IMG/VR virus record: IMGVR_UViG_3300014827_000005 | Span: 1 to 42,123 of that record | Length of the DNA stretch: 42,123 bases | Strand: one strand, 5' to 3' | Source of the DNA: a virus | In this document: piece after piece, positions 28,541-37,239 of the stretch | Layout of the letters: every line of letters begins with the position of its first letter | Position numbering within the stretch: position 1 is the stretch's first letter | The notes under the pieces: model-generated | Told to the model about the DNA's origin: nothing | What the model saw: only the letters and a program-made list of their open reading frames with translations | Databases searched by the model: none | Made by a program: the position numbers and the translations under genes

Positions 28541-29855
28541 ACAAGCCGCCTTCCTCGGCGACCCACACCGTTACAAGGTCCTTAACTGGGGCCGACGTAC
28601 TGGTAAATCTGTAGCCGTCTGGGAGAAGGTCGTCCTCGAGGGGATGCTCCGGCAGGGCACATACTACATCATCGCTCCAACTTACAAGCAAGCCAAGTCT
28701 ATTTACTGGCGTGACATCTGTAAGCGTTACAAAGGCGAGTTCATGACTTTTAATGAACAGGAACTCTCCATCACCTTCGATATTCTAACTGATGGTGAGA
28801 TTATGACTCAGGCCGGTCCAATCAAGATTAACCACGATCCCGACCTGCCACCAACCCGCATCGAACTTAAGGGTGCTGATAACCCTGATACCCTCCGTGG
28901 TACTGGTATCTCCGGTGCCGTCATGGATGAGTACGCCTTCATGAACGACGGTAAGTATCTGTATGACACTATTATCCGCCCTGCCCTATCTGACAAGAAT
29001 GGTTGGGCTATTTTTATCTCTACCCCAAATGGTGTTTATAATCACTTTTACGACCTTTGTCAAACTGCTCAGTCTGATCCTGAGATGTACTACTTCTCTC
29101 ACGCTACCGCCCTTGACAACTCCTACTTCCCGCAGCAAGAGTTCCAAGATACCCGCCGAGAGTACGAAAAAGAAGGCAAGCTCGACCAATTTAATCAGGA
29201 GTGGATGGCTGAGTTTTCTAACCCTACACAGCTTATTTATGGTGAATTTGACAGAAATGTCCATGTATTGCCAAGTAAAGATTTTGATGACCAACTCCCA
29301 GTACAGGGAACATATAATGCTTCTATCGACTTTGGTATGACTGACCCGACAGCCGCAGGTTTCGTGAAGATTGACTACGAGGGTAATTGGTGGGTCTACG
29401 ATGAGATTTACCAGCCTGATTTACACCTTGACCAGCTCGTCTATGTCCTTCGTGACAAGATGGGTGATGACCACTTTAGCCGCATATTAGGAGATGGGGC
29501 CGCTCGTTTTGAGCTTGAATCGCTTCGTGCCCGTAGATTCCGTATTACCGCTGCCAAGAAGGGTGCCGACTCCATTTTCAATGGTATTAAAGAAGTCAAA
29601 GCTCTACTTGCAATCCGCCAAGACACTGGCAAACCAAAGATATTCATTCGTGCTTCCTGTAAGAACCTAATTAAAGAGTTTGAATCATACTCGTGGATTA
29701 GAGACCAATTCGGGGAGATCACAAATGTTGCAGAAGATAAAAATAACCACGCAATGGACTGGGTCCGGTATCTAGCAATGGACCGTGCAACCCCAGTTAA
29801 ACGTGAAAAAAGGAAAAGAGAGTATGACCCAGTCACCGGACGGCCCCTCAACTGA
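28509..29855 (+). CDS. terL: Terminase large subunit
   Basis: A 448-aa packaging motor. Walker A is NWGRRTGKS (about residues 25-33); GAVMDEYAFM near 135 is Walker B with its Glu. The C-terminal RNase H-like nuclease has SIDFGMTDPT near 270, ILGDGAAR near 325 and NHAMDWVRY near 415. It pumps DNA into the capsid and cuts concatemers. The chosen ATG (28509) has only a weak ribosome site. The last codons overlap the next gene by 32 bases. Confidence 0.93.
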   Translation: MPLLLPNPHAKQAAFLGDPHRYKVLNWGRRTGKSVAVWEKVVLEGMLRQGTYYIIAPTYKQAKSIYWRDICKRYKGEFMTFNEQELSITFDILTDGEIMTQAGPIKINHDPDLPPTRIELKGADNPDTLRGTGISGAVMDEYAFMNDGKYLYDTIIRPALSDKNGWAIFISTPNGVYNHFYDLCQTAQSDPEMYYFSHATALDNSYFPQQEFQDTRREYEKEGKLDQFNQEWMAEFSNPTQLIYGEFDRNVHVLPSKDFDDQLPVQGTYNASIDFGMTDPTAAGFVKIDYEGNWWVYDEIYQPDLHLDQLVYVLRDKMGDDHFSRILGDGAARFELESLRARRFRITAAKKGADSIFNGIKEVKALLAIRQDTGKPKIFIRASCKNLIKEFESYSWIRDQFGEITNVAEDKNNHAMDWVRYLAMDRATPVKREKRKREYDPVTGRPLN

Positions 29856-30111
29856 GCTCGAGCCGTACAAAACTAGTGATACACCATATGCAGCGTTCCT
29901 GCACTATAGTGGACACAAAATTGTGGGTTCCAAACAGGACCCCAACGACTACAAACGGGAAGTTCTTATCTTCATTTTTACCGACGAAATCCTAGACCTT
30001 GAACAGGAATGGCGTGTCGGTAAGGCAATCGGAGACCTGAAAAGGTACCACCGCTCGCTGAAGATAGTCAACCGTGTCGTAAATGAAAATCGTAAAAAAA
30101 GGGACAACTAA
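29824..30111 (+). CDS. DUF5659-like small protein
   Basis: A 95-aa protein from ATG 29824, preferred over 29785 because of GGAAAAGAGAGT spacing and a smaller overlap. The pattern YKTSDTPYAAFLHYSGHKIVG followed by beta strand and helix matches my memory of DUF5659 (TSDxxxAAFLxxxGHKL). Its function is unknown. Stop TAA overlaps the next ATG. Confidence 0.7.
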   Translation: MTQSPDGPSTELEPYKTSDTPYAAFLHYSGHKIVGSKQDPNDYKREVLIFIFTDEILDLEQEWRVGKAIGDLKRYHRSLKIVNRVVNENRKKRDN

Positions 30112-30200
30112 TGAGCATATTCGGAGACATCTTAGGACTACCGTTTGAAATTATAGAAGACGTCGCTGGCGACATCAAAGATGTATTGGAGGAGCTATAA
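30111..30200 (+). CDS. 29-aa small acidic peptide
   Basis: Overlapping starts and stops (TAATG at both ends) place a 29-codon gene here: MSIFGDILGLPFEIIEDVAG at the start and KDVLEEL at the end. Amphipathic. It couples translation of the DUF5659-like gene and the glycosyltransferase. GGAGG near its end serves the next gene. Confidence 0.6.
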   Translation: MSIFGDILGLPFEIIEDVAGDIKDVLEEL

Positions 30201-31879
30201 TGCCAACAATTTCACTCCAGATGATAGTGAAGGACGAGTTCGATCAAGTCGCACTGCTCGTTCAAAATGCCGTAGATTACTTCGATGAAGTGAATTTAAC
30301 CGTTTCAGATAAATCAACCGCTGACAAACTGGCTAAGATTGCCAAAGCAGTCCCTCGTGTTCATGTGAAACACCGTGCATGGAACAATCGCTTTGATGAT
30401 GCCCGTAACGACAACTTCATGATGTGTACCTCGGACTACGCCTTCTGGCTTGACTCCGATGATACCTTTGATTTCACTACCATACCGGAAATCCTTGACC
30501 TTGCAGTACGTAACCACATCGACGCCCTGTTCCTACCATACAACTACGCTCAAGACGAAGACGGCAACTGCATCACTAAACAGTATCGAGAGCGCTTACT
30601 CCGCATGGCCTCAGGTTTCACGTGGAAAGGATGGGTTCACGAGACCCCAATCTGGCCTTCTACCAACTATGTCAGCCATATCCTCGATAGCCCTGAAGTT
30701 ACGCACAATATGACCGAAGGACACACCGAAAGCTCCGTTGCCCGCAACCACGCTATCCTCGAAGAAGCTTACAAAGTCGATGATGACCCCCGAATTATCC
30801 ACTATTACGGTATGTCACTGTTCACTAAAGGTGAATATGCTAAGTCAATCAGCGTCTTACACGACTATTTACAGGTTGGTGGCTCTCAAGAGGACATTTA
30901 CCGTGCTCTGTCGCTAATTAGTGAATCTGCCTACCATCTCGACAAGTTTGACCTTGCACTCGAGTTCGCAACTAAGGCTGCAACCCTCAAACCTGCCTAT
31001 CCTATGGCTTTCTGGCTCCTTGCTCAGTATGAAGCCGATCAGGGAAACTGGCCCGAAGCACTTGAGTGGGTAAAAGTCTCTATGACCAAGGAAGACCCCA
31101 AAACTCTGTCCGTATGGGACCCCAGCGCCCGTGAACGTGCTATCTTAATCGGTGCTCAAGCTGAATTTATGCAACAGCACTACAACACTGCTCTTCAGTG
31201 GCTCCGTAAAATACCTCGAAATGCTGATGCTATCGAACTTATGGATGGTTTCATCGAAGAAGCCGACGCTGAGACATTCGTCAAGCTATTACCTAAGATT
31301 CGCAAGTTTTTCTACAATGATAACTACTTATGGGAAGCTCTCTGCCGTGATATGCAGTACGATACCCGGCTCCAGTCACTCCGTTTCGCTACTCACAAGC
31401 CTAAAAAGTGGGCTGATGACTCTATTGTCATCTTCTGCGGTGAAGGTTATGAAGAGTGGGGACCTCAGACGATGGATAAGGGCATGGGTGGTTCCGAAGA
31501 GGCAGTTATCTACCTCTCACGTGAGCTTTCCAAGCTTGGCTACGACGTCACCGTCTTCGGTGAAGTGCCACACCCAACTGCTGATGTGACCCTTGAACCA
31601 AAGGAATACAACGTCAAGTACCGTCCTTGGAAGGAAATCGACAACCGTGACGAGTTTAACATCTTCGTCGCATGGCGAGCACCACAATACCTCGAACTTG
31701 TCAAGGCAAAGGTCAAACTAGCCGACATTCACGACATCATCCCCGAACAGGTCGTCAAAGACATCGAAGGTGCTACTTACATGTTTAAGAGCGACTACCA
31801 CCGTGACCTATACAAGCCTGTTGACTCACGAGTCGTCGGCAACGGTATCGCAAAGGTACAGTTCGATGACAAAGCTTGA
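30200..31879 (+). CDS. GT2-TPR-GT4(N-half) glycosyltransferase
   Basis: A 559-aa multidomain protein. Residues 1-190 are a GT2 transferase (MIVKDE at start, FWLDSDDTFD as the DxD metal site, WKGWVHE). About 195-370 are TPR-like helical repeats (YGMSLFTKGEYAKSISVL, ALEFATKAATLKPAYPMAFWLLAQYE). About 395-559 form the N-terminal Rossmann half of a GT4 enzyme (GMGGSEEAVIYLSRELSKLGYDVTVFGE). It ends VVGNGIAKVQFDDKA, right at the usual linker between the GT4 halves. The matching C-half is encoded at 33674-34243, beyond groEL. It probably modifies virion proteins or other phage products with sugars. Confidence 0.85.
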   Translation: MPTISLQMIVKDEFDQVALLVQNAVDYFDEVNLTVSDKSTADKLAKIAKAVPRVHVKHRAWNNRFDDARNDNFMMCTSDYAFWLDSDDTFDFTTIPEILDLAVRNHIDALFLPYNYAQDEDGNCITKQYRERLLRMASGFTWKGWVHETPIWPSTNYVSHILDSPEVTHNMTEGHTESSVARNHAILEEAYKVDDDPRIIHYYGMSLFTKGEYAKSISVLHDYLQVGGSQEDIYRALSLISESAYHLDKFDLALEFATKAATLKPAYPMAFWLLAQYEADQGNWPEALEWVKVSMTKEDPKTLSVWDPSARERAILIGAQAEFMQQHYNTALQWLRKIPRNADAIELMDGFIEEADAETFVKLLPKIRKFFYNDNYLWEALCRDMQYDTRLQSLRFATHKPKKWADDSIVIFCGEGYEEWGPQTMDKGMGGSEEAVIYLSRELSKLGYDVTVFGEVPHPTADVTLEPKEYNVKYRPWKEIDNRDEFNIFVAWRAPQYLELVKAKVKLADIHDIIPEQVVKDIEGATYMFKSDYHRDLYKPVDSRVVGNGIAKVQFDDKA

Positions 31880-32009
31880 AATGTATGTCAAGCGCCTCCA
31901 GACCGTCCAGAACATGACGGAGGACCTCGCTGCTAAGGAATTAGCCGAGATACTCATGGACATCTTAGAAGATATGAATAAAAACGAAATGGGATTCAAA
32001 GCAAAATGA
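31866..32009 (+). CDS. 47-aa helical protein
   Basis: ATG 31866 lies 14 bases before the glycosyltransferase stop. The product (MTKLEMYVKRLQTVQNMTED...LMDILEDMNKN) is a short helical, acidic protein. Its TGA overlaps the next ATG (ATGA). No family recognised. Confidence 0.65.
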   Translation: MTKLEMYVKRLQTVQNMTEDLAAKELAEILMDILEDMNKNEMGFKAK

Positions 32010-32128
32010 CACCGACAAAAATCATCCAGATAGCCCCATCTACCAGTTTAGTCTACGGACTAGGCGATGATGGCCTACTGTACTACTGGAACACAAACAT
32101 TAACGACTGGACACTTGTAAAAGCATGA
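32006..32128 (+). CDS. 40-aa beta-type small protein
   Basis: ATG 32006, within ATGA, to TGA 32128, whose ATGA contains the groEL start. The product MTPTKIIQIAPSTSLVYGLG... continues with LLYYWNTNINDWTLVKA. It resembles small phage proteins with a YGLGDDGxLYxW core, possibly a WD-like strand. Its place next to groEL may be chance or coupling. Confidence 0.7.
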   Translation: MTPTKIIQIAPSTSLVYGLGDDGLLYYWNTNINDWTLVKA

Positions 32129-33693
32129 AAAAGCAGATCATAACTGGCGATGAAGCCAAGAAACAACTCCTAGAAGGTGCCAAGCTGCTCTATGACGCAG
32201 TTTCTAGCACTCTCGGTCCTAAGGGCCAAAACGCTGTTATTGAAGCCTATGGCGAACCAATCGTGACGCACGATGGCGTAACAGTCGCTAAATCTATTGA
32301 AAACGTCAAGGATTGCTCTCCCGGTGCCCGTGTTGGTATCGAGATGATTAAATCGTCCTCGAGCAAGACTAACGACAACGTAGGTGATGGTACGACTAGT
32401 TCTACCATCCTCGCCTATCACCTGATGGATGGCGGTATGACCCGTATCCAAGCCGGTAAGAACGCTATGATGCTCCGCAGGGAGCTAGACACTGCCGCTG
32501 AAGCAGTCCTCAAGGCTGTAGACAAGCTCAGTACCAAGATCAAGACCGAAAAAGAGACCGTTGAAATCGCAACTATCTCTAGTGAGAACCATGACATCGG
32601 CAAAGAAGTCGGCCACATGTACCACGTACTTGGCAAAGACGGCATGGTTGTTGTTGAAATCGGCCAGAAACCCGTTATTGAGTACGAAATTGTAGAGGGT
32701 TATACCTTCGACCAAGGTCTCCTTAACCCATTACTAGTGACTGATCCACGGACCCAAACCAGTGCTGTGAAGCATCCTGTAGTCCTCGTATGCCACCAGA
32801 CTGTCGGCCTAATCGACGTGTTCCAACTCTGCCAAGACCTCTATAACGCAGGTCGTGACGGCATTGTAATCATCTGTGATGACTTCAAGAATGACCTTCT
32901 CGACTGGGCAGTCCAGCGTCAGGGTGAGTTCGACGTCATCGGTGTCAAGTCACCGGGCTTTGGTGAACAGCGCATGGAACGCCTCAAAGACCTCGCTGCC
33001 TTCGTCGGCACCGAAGCCGTAGGTAACAAGTTCCCTAAGAAAATCTCTGACCTAAAGGCTACTGACCTCGGCACTTGTGAAGAAATCGTCGTCAGCCTGT
33101 CTGAGACCGTCATCACTGGCGGGGGAGACGTCGCTGATTACGTTAGCGAATTACAGGCAAAACTGAAGGTAACTAAGGGTGAGTTCGACCGTAACAAGAT
33201 TGAGAAGCGTATCGCTCAGATGAAAGCCCAAGTCGGTCAAATCCGTGTCGGTGGTAACACTGAAATGGAAGCCGAAGAACGCAAGTATCTTGTGGATGAT
33301 GCTGTAGCCGCCACAGAAGCCGCTCTAAAGGACGGAATCGTCCCGGGTGGTGGAATGACCTACCTTCGCCTTGCAAACGAGCTACAGAGCTCTACAGACG
33401 GTGCAGCGCTGCTTAAAGAAGCACTCGAAGCACCATTCAAAGTCCTGATGACTAATGCTGGCCTTCGTTATGGCAAACAACTACAAGCACTCGAAGGGCT
33501 TGAGTACGGCACTGGTTACGATATTATGGGCGATCCTGAAACCCCTGTGAACCTAAAAGAACATGGGATCATTGACCCCGTCATGGTGATTAAGCAGACC
33601 ATCACCAATGCTGTATCTGTGGCTGGGTCTGCCTTAACTACGGGCGTACTAATTACTAGAGAAGAGGAAAAAGATGACAAAGAAGAGGATTAA
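32125..33693 (+). CDS. groEL: GroEL-type (group I) chaperonin
   Basis: A 522-aa chaperonin covering the full group I length. LGPKGQN (30-36), D50 in THDGVTVAK, and GDGTT (87-91, D88) are the ATP-site residues. VDDAVAATEAALKDGIVPGGG near 395 includes the catalytic Asp of the intermediate domain. The apical domain includes EGYTFDQGLL and FGEQRMERLKDLA. The C-terminus is EEEKDDKEED instead of the flexible GGM repeats. It would fold phage proteins (capsid or the cassette enzymes) in ATP-driven cycles. No groES is found, so it may use the host cochaperonin or work without one, as shown for some large-phage chaperonins. Confidence 0.96.
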   Translation: MKKQIITGDEAKKQLLEGAKLLYDAVSSTLGPKGQNAVIEAYGEPIVTHDGVTVAKSIENVKDCSPGARVGIEMIKSSSSKTNDNVGDGTTSSTILAYHLMDGGMTRIQAGKNAMMLRRELDTAAEAVLKAVDKLSTKIKTEKETVEIATISSENHDIGKEVGHMYHVLGKDGMVVVEIGQKPVIEYEIVEGYTFDQGLLNPLLVTDPRTQTSAVKHPVVLVCHQTVGLIDVFQLCQDLYNAGRDGIVIICDDFKNDLLDWAVQRQGEFDVIGVKSPGFGEQRMERLKDLAAFVGTEAVGNKFPKKISDLKATDLGTCEEIVVSLSETVITGGGDVADYVSELQAKLKVTKGEFDRNKIEKRIAQMKAQVGQIRVGGNTEMEAEERKYLVDDAVAATEAALKDGIVPGGGMTYLRLANELQSSTDGAALLKEALEAPFKVLMTNAGLRYGKQLQALEGLEYGTGYDIMGDPETPVNLKEHGIIDPVMVIKQTITNAVSVAGSALTTGVLITREEEKDDKEED

Positions 33694-34243
33694 CAGTGTT
33701 GGATACTTTTCAGCATACTACCGTGGACTTGAATGTCTGCTTAACATGTGGCCGGAGATTAGGCGGGGTGTTCCAAACGCCACGCTCGACGTCTATTACG
33801 GGTGGGAGTCTTGGGTTGGCCTCGAAGGTGAGGATGACTTTTACCACCGGATGTGTGCCAAATTCGAGGAGCTCAAATCTGAGGGTGTCACCGTTCACGG
33901 ACGTGTCTCGCACGAAGAACTTGCTAAGGCCATGAAAGAAATTCAGGTCTGGGCCTACCCGACTGAGTTCCAAGAAATCCACTGTATTACAGCCCTGAAA
34001 GCCCAAGAAGCTGGCTGCTACCCTGTTGTAACCGCTGTAGGTGCCCTGAAAGAGACCGTCCAATGTGGCGATAAGATCAGGACCCAGAAGATTTACACTG
34101 ACCAGTACAAGCAGGAGAAGTTCGCAGCCGCAGTCATCTCCGCATTAAAGGAAAAGAAAACCGGCACACCAGTACCAAACGTAGACTGGGCAGATGTCGC
34201 AAAACAATGGGACGCAGTAATCAAGGAGAAACAAAGTGTCTGA
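33674..34243 (+). CDS. GT4 glycosyltransferase, C-terminal half
   Basis: A 189-aa protein made only of the C-terminal Rossmann domain of a GT4 enzyme. INSVGYFSAYYRGLECLLNMWPEIRR begins it, VTVHGRVSHEELAKAMKEIQVWAYPTEFQEIHCITALKAQEAG holds the conserved donor-binding region with its Glu pair. It lacks the N-terminal acceptor domain, which is present at the end of the 30200-31879 protein. Overlaps groEL by 20 bases. A paired enzyme is likely. Confidence 0.88.
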   Translation: MTKKRINSVGYFSAYYRGLECLLNMWPEIRRGVPNATLDVYYGWESWVGLEGEDDFYHRMCAKFEELKSEGVTVHGRVSHEELAKAMKEIQVWAYPTEFQEIHCITALKAQEAGCYPVVTAVGALKETVQCGDKIRTQKIYTDQYKQEKFAAAVISALKEKKTGTPVPNVDWADVAKQWDAVIKEKQSV

Positions 34244-34475
34244 ACGCACCGCTAAACGGCTCCGTCGTGAAAACGCCGGACAACCCGAGAAACCAAAACA
34301 ATACTTTAAGCCCTTCACTATTCCACTTCCTACTGGGGAAATCAAAGATGGTGAAAAAGTCATGGTAGACACCTATATCCCACGCACTCAGAAGCGTAAG
34401 GCTATGCGGGCTATGATGGCTGACATTCGGAAAGGACGTCTCTATGGTAGGCAACAACAAAGAAAAGGACTTTAG
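34236..34475 (+). CDS. Small basic protein (79 aa)
   Basis: Starts with GTG at 34236 (AAGGAG upstream), overlapping the previous stop by eight bases. Strongly basic (MSERTAKRLRRENAGQPEKPKQ, RTQKRKAMRAMMADIRKGR). Probably binds nucleic acid or sits with the cassette. No family recognised. Confidence 0.65.
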   Translation: MSERTAKRLRRENAGQPEKPKQYFKPFTIPLPTGEIKDGEKVMVDTYIPRTQKRKAMRAMMADIRKGRLYGRQQQRKGL

Positions 34476-35130
34476 TCTTGAAAACTATGAAGGATTTTAT
34501 GAACATCACTTTTTTGAACCGATTAACGAGAAACACGCCTTCGACATCCACGAGTTTATCCCTCGCTTCGGATGGGCCTTTGACCAAGTTGAAGAGCTTG
34601 CGCCTAAGACTCTACTGGACCTTGGTTGCTTGGATGGTTCATTTGGACTTACTGTGGCAAAGCATCTTAACGTCAATGTTACTGGCGTCGATCTCACCGT
34701 TGACGGAGTGGAAATTGCAACAGAGAGGGCAGATCGTAACAACCTCCCTGCCAAATTCTACCAAGGCACCATTGAAGACTTCCTCGTCCAGCTCGCCAAA
34801 GAAGGCAAGAAGTTCGACATCGTCACCCTCTTTGAAGTCATCGAGCACGTCAAAGACGTCAAGCAAGTCCTCAAGCTAATTGACGGTGTACTAGCCCCCG
34901 GAGGCTCTGTCCTTGTCTCAACGCCCGACTTTGAAGGTCCAACCTATGGTCTGGATGACGAGCAGAACAAGTGCCACATCCGCCTTTACACCATAGCTGA
35001 CGAAGACTATTCACGTGAAAACAAGTACGGGCATGTAAGAAAAGCAACATCTATGTCTAAAGAGGTGGGCAAAGACCGTATTCAAGAGATGGTCATCCAC
35101 AATCAGCTCATCAACGTCCGGTACGAATAG
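34444..35130 (+). CDS. SAM-dependent methyltransferase
   Basis: A 228-aa class I methyltransferase. LLDLGCLDGSFGLTVAK near 55 is motif I; GVDLTVDGVEIA, FDIVTLFEVIEHV and LAPGGSVLVSTP follow in UbiE/Methyltransf_11 order. As it ends the glycosyltransferase cassette, it may methylate the added sugar. Overlaps the previous gene by 32 bases in a different frame. Confidence 0.88.
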   Translation: MVGNNKEKDFSLENYEGFYEHHFFEPINEKHAFDIHEFIPRFGWAFDQVEELAPKTLLDLGCLDGSFGLTVAKHLNVNVTGVDLTVDGVEIATERADRNNLPAKFYQGTIEDFLVQLAKEGKKFDIVTLFEVIEHVKDVKQVLKLIDGVLAPGGSVLVSTPDFEGPTYGLDDEQNKCHIRLYTIADEDYSRENKYGHVRKATSMSKEVGKDRIQEMVIHNQLINVRYE

Positions 35131-35132
35131 GC

Positions 35133-35161
35133 TTGCCAACATAAGGATTTTAGGGTATAAT
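35133..35161 (+). promoter_or_regulatory. Sigma70-type promoter for portal
   Basis: TTGCCA (35133-35138), 17-base spacer, TATAAT (35156-35161), two bases after the methyltransferase stop. The leader holds TGACT-CACG-AGTCA hairpin (about 35176-35189). Confidence 0.8.
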
Positions 35162-35223
35162 GTAGGTAAATGAAGTGACTCACGAGTCATACTTACAACA
35201 CCCCAAAACAAAAAGGAAATTTA

Positions 35224-37239
35224 ATGGCTAAGAAAAAAGAAGACAAGTCCACTACTGGTACAGTGTGGCAGGAACGCTTCGAGAATCGCAAGATCAAGCA
35301 ACGTCAAATGTTTGAAGATGCCAAGAAGTACTACGACATCATGTATGCCACGCAGGATACACAGAAAATATCACCGTGGAAATCTAAAGTATACGTTCCT
35401 ATTCTCGCCAGCAAAGCTTGGGACCTCATTGCCCGCATGTCTGACGTTGTACCACTCTTTGATGTCGTCATCAAGAACGAACTAGAACTCGGTGAAGACG
35501 GCAACTTCCAGAAGAGCCAAGGCGTCGAAGAGCGTGAACAACGCATCGAAGCTAAACTCCAATATGACTACCAGTGCGGCCACGAAGAGCCTATGAAACT
35601 GAAGGTATTTGACCCATTAGTGGATGCAGTCGTAGCCGGTACAGGCTATGCTTATGCTCCGTGGATGTTCGAGGAAAAGAAAGCCTATGGCCGTCAATTT
35701 GACGAAATGGGTACGATGGACAACGAAAACACTGTCACCAAGACACAGTCTACCGGACACAATGGTTTCGAGCCTGTCAACTTCTTCAACGTCTTCCCAG
35801 CCGATGGCCCTAGCTTCTTCAAGATTCCTTACCTAATCGTCCGTGGCTACAAGCCTAAAGTCGAGATGGAACTAGCTGGCCTGTACGAAAACCTCGACAA
35901 ATGTGACACCGGCCCTCGTGAACCCGTAGATGAGTTTACTCTCTACAACCAGTCCCGTGACCGTGTTCTGAACGAACTCGACATGGTCTCTATGGATGAC
36001 ACCGTTGAGATGATTACCTACTACGAGTGTTACGAAAAGACTGCTGATGGCATCAGCCTCACTACCTATGCTGAAGGTCTCGCTGACGAAGCTATTGACA
36101 GCCCTGACGATGCCCCTTGGGTAGCAATCCGACCTAAGAGTGTCCCTTACTGGCACAATATGTACCCAGTCGTACCATTCTACTGCCGTCGTAAGAGCTT
36201 CTCGCCATTCGGTGAGTCTCTGTTTGAGAACAACCGTACCCTCCAATCTGCTACTAACGACCTCTTCAACCACTACCTAGACAACTGGAACCTATCCATT
36301 GAGTCTATGCTGATGTACGAAGACGGCACCCTGACTAATGACTTCATCATTGAGCCGGGAGGTGAAATTACATTTACTGGTGAGCCACCTAAGCAGTTTA
36401 AGTTCCCAGAACCAAACCCAACCCAGCTATCGCTCGTCATGAACGTACTCGAAAAGGGTATCGACAACGCTACCTTTAGCCCTTACGCAGCTGGTAACCC
36501 ATCTGACGGCAACGACAAGACCCAAGGCACCGCATATGGTGTTAAGTCTATCACCGAAGCCGCTACGACTAAGATCGGTTTCTTCCGTGACAACTTCAAG
36601 CAGTCCATGAAAATCATCGGCCGCATCTGGCTATCGAACCTACAGCAATTCTCTGATGACCCTGCTGAAATCCAGCGTACTCAGAATGGCAAATCTATCC
36701 CTGACGTAGTCCTACCTAGCGATTACCAAGGTGAGCTCGAACTAGACATTGACGACGACTCGATGACCCCGCTTTCTAAGCAGGATAAGCTCGACGCCAA
36801 CGACCGCTTTGTCAACACTATGCTGATGCTCCAAAAGGCATCTATGGCCCAAGCCCAAGCCTTCGCATCACCATCTGACATTACTCGGTTCAACTTCCAT
36901 GAGATGGCAGAAGACACCGCAGAGCTAATGGGTAAGAAGGACTTCAATCATTACCTGATGGACAGTTCTACCCCGCCACCACAGCCACAAGGCCAACAAC
37001 GTGATCCTAAAGAGCTACTTAACTTTAGCTACAAGGATGCCCCAGCCGACATCCAAGCACAAATAGAAGCACTGTACGGCTTCCAGCCGTCTTCATTACA
37101 CGGCCAAGCAACTACTACGGCCGCAATGCAGCACGGAGTAACTCAGTCCCAGATACATAACGGAGACCCCACAGGGGCAAAATTAAATGGCACTAACCAA
37201 CAAACAAATCCAGCAACGGGTGGACTGGCGCAAAGCTAA
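35224..37239 (+). CDS. Portal protein
   Basis: A 671-aa protein, the size and helical/acidic style of podoviral portals. MAKKKEDKSTTG start, YVPILASKAWDLIARMSDV early, PFYCRRKSFSPFGESLFENNRTLQSATNDLFNHYLDNW in the middle, SITEAATTKIGFFRDNFKQSM later, then a Gln-rich tail. It forms the dodecameric ring at the packaging vertex. Good AAAGGA ribosome site. The last 53 bases overlap endonuclease VII. Confidence 0.9.
   Translation: MAKKKEDKSTTGTVWQERFENRKIKQRQMFEDAKKYYDIMYATQDTQKISPWKSKVYVPILASKAWDLIARMSDVVPLFDVVIKNELELGEDGNFQKSQGVEEREQRIEAKLQYDYQCGHEEPMKLKVFDPLVDAVVAGTGYAYAPWMFEEKKAYGRQFDEMGTMDNENTVTKTQSTGHNGFEPVNFFNVFPADGPSFFKIPYLIVRGYKPKVEMELAGLYENLDKCDTGPREPVDEFTLYNQSRDRVLNELDMVSMDDTVEMITYYECYEKTADGISLTTYAEGLADEAIDSPDDAPWVAIRPKSVPYWHNMYPVVPFYCRRKSFSPFGESLFENNRTLQSATNDLFNHYLDNWNLSIESMLMYEDGTLTNDFIIEPGGEITFTGEPPKQFKFPEPNPTQLSLVMNVLEKGIDNATFSPYAAGNPSDGNDKTQGTAYGVKSITEAATTKIGFFRDNFKQSMKIIGRIWLSNLQQFSDDPAEIQRTQNGKSIPDVVLPSDYQGELELDIDDDSMTPLSKQDKLDANDRFVNTMLMLQKASMAQAQAFASPSDITRFNFHEMAEDTAELMGKKDFNHYLMDSSTPPPQPQGQQRDPKELLNFSYKDAPADIQAQIEALYGFQPSSLHGQATTTAAMQHGVTQSQIHNGDPTGAKLNGTNQQTNPATGGLAQS

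Noticed and set aside
31866-32128. One of the small genes before groEL as a GroES
   Set aside because: They are 47 and 40 aa, too short, and lack the GroES mobile loop and beta-barrel pattern.
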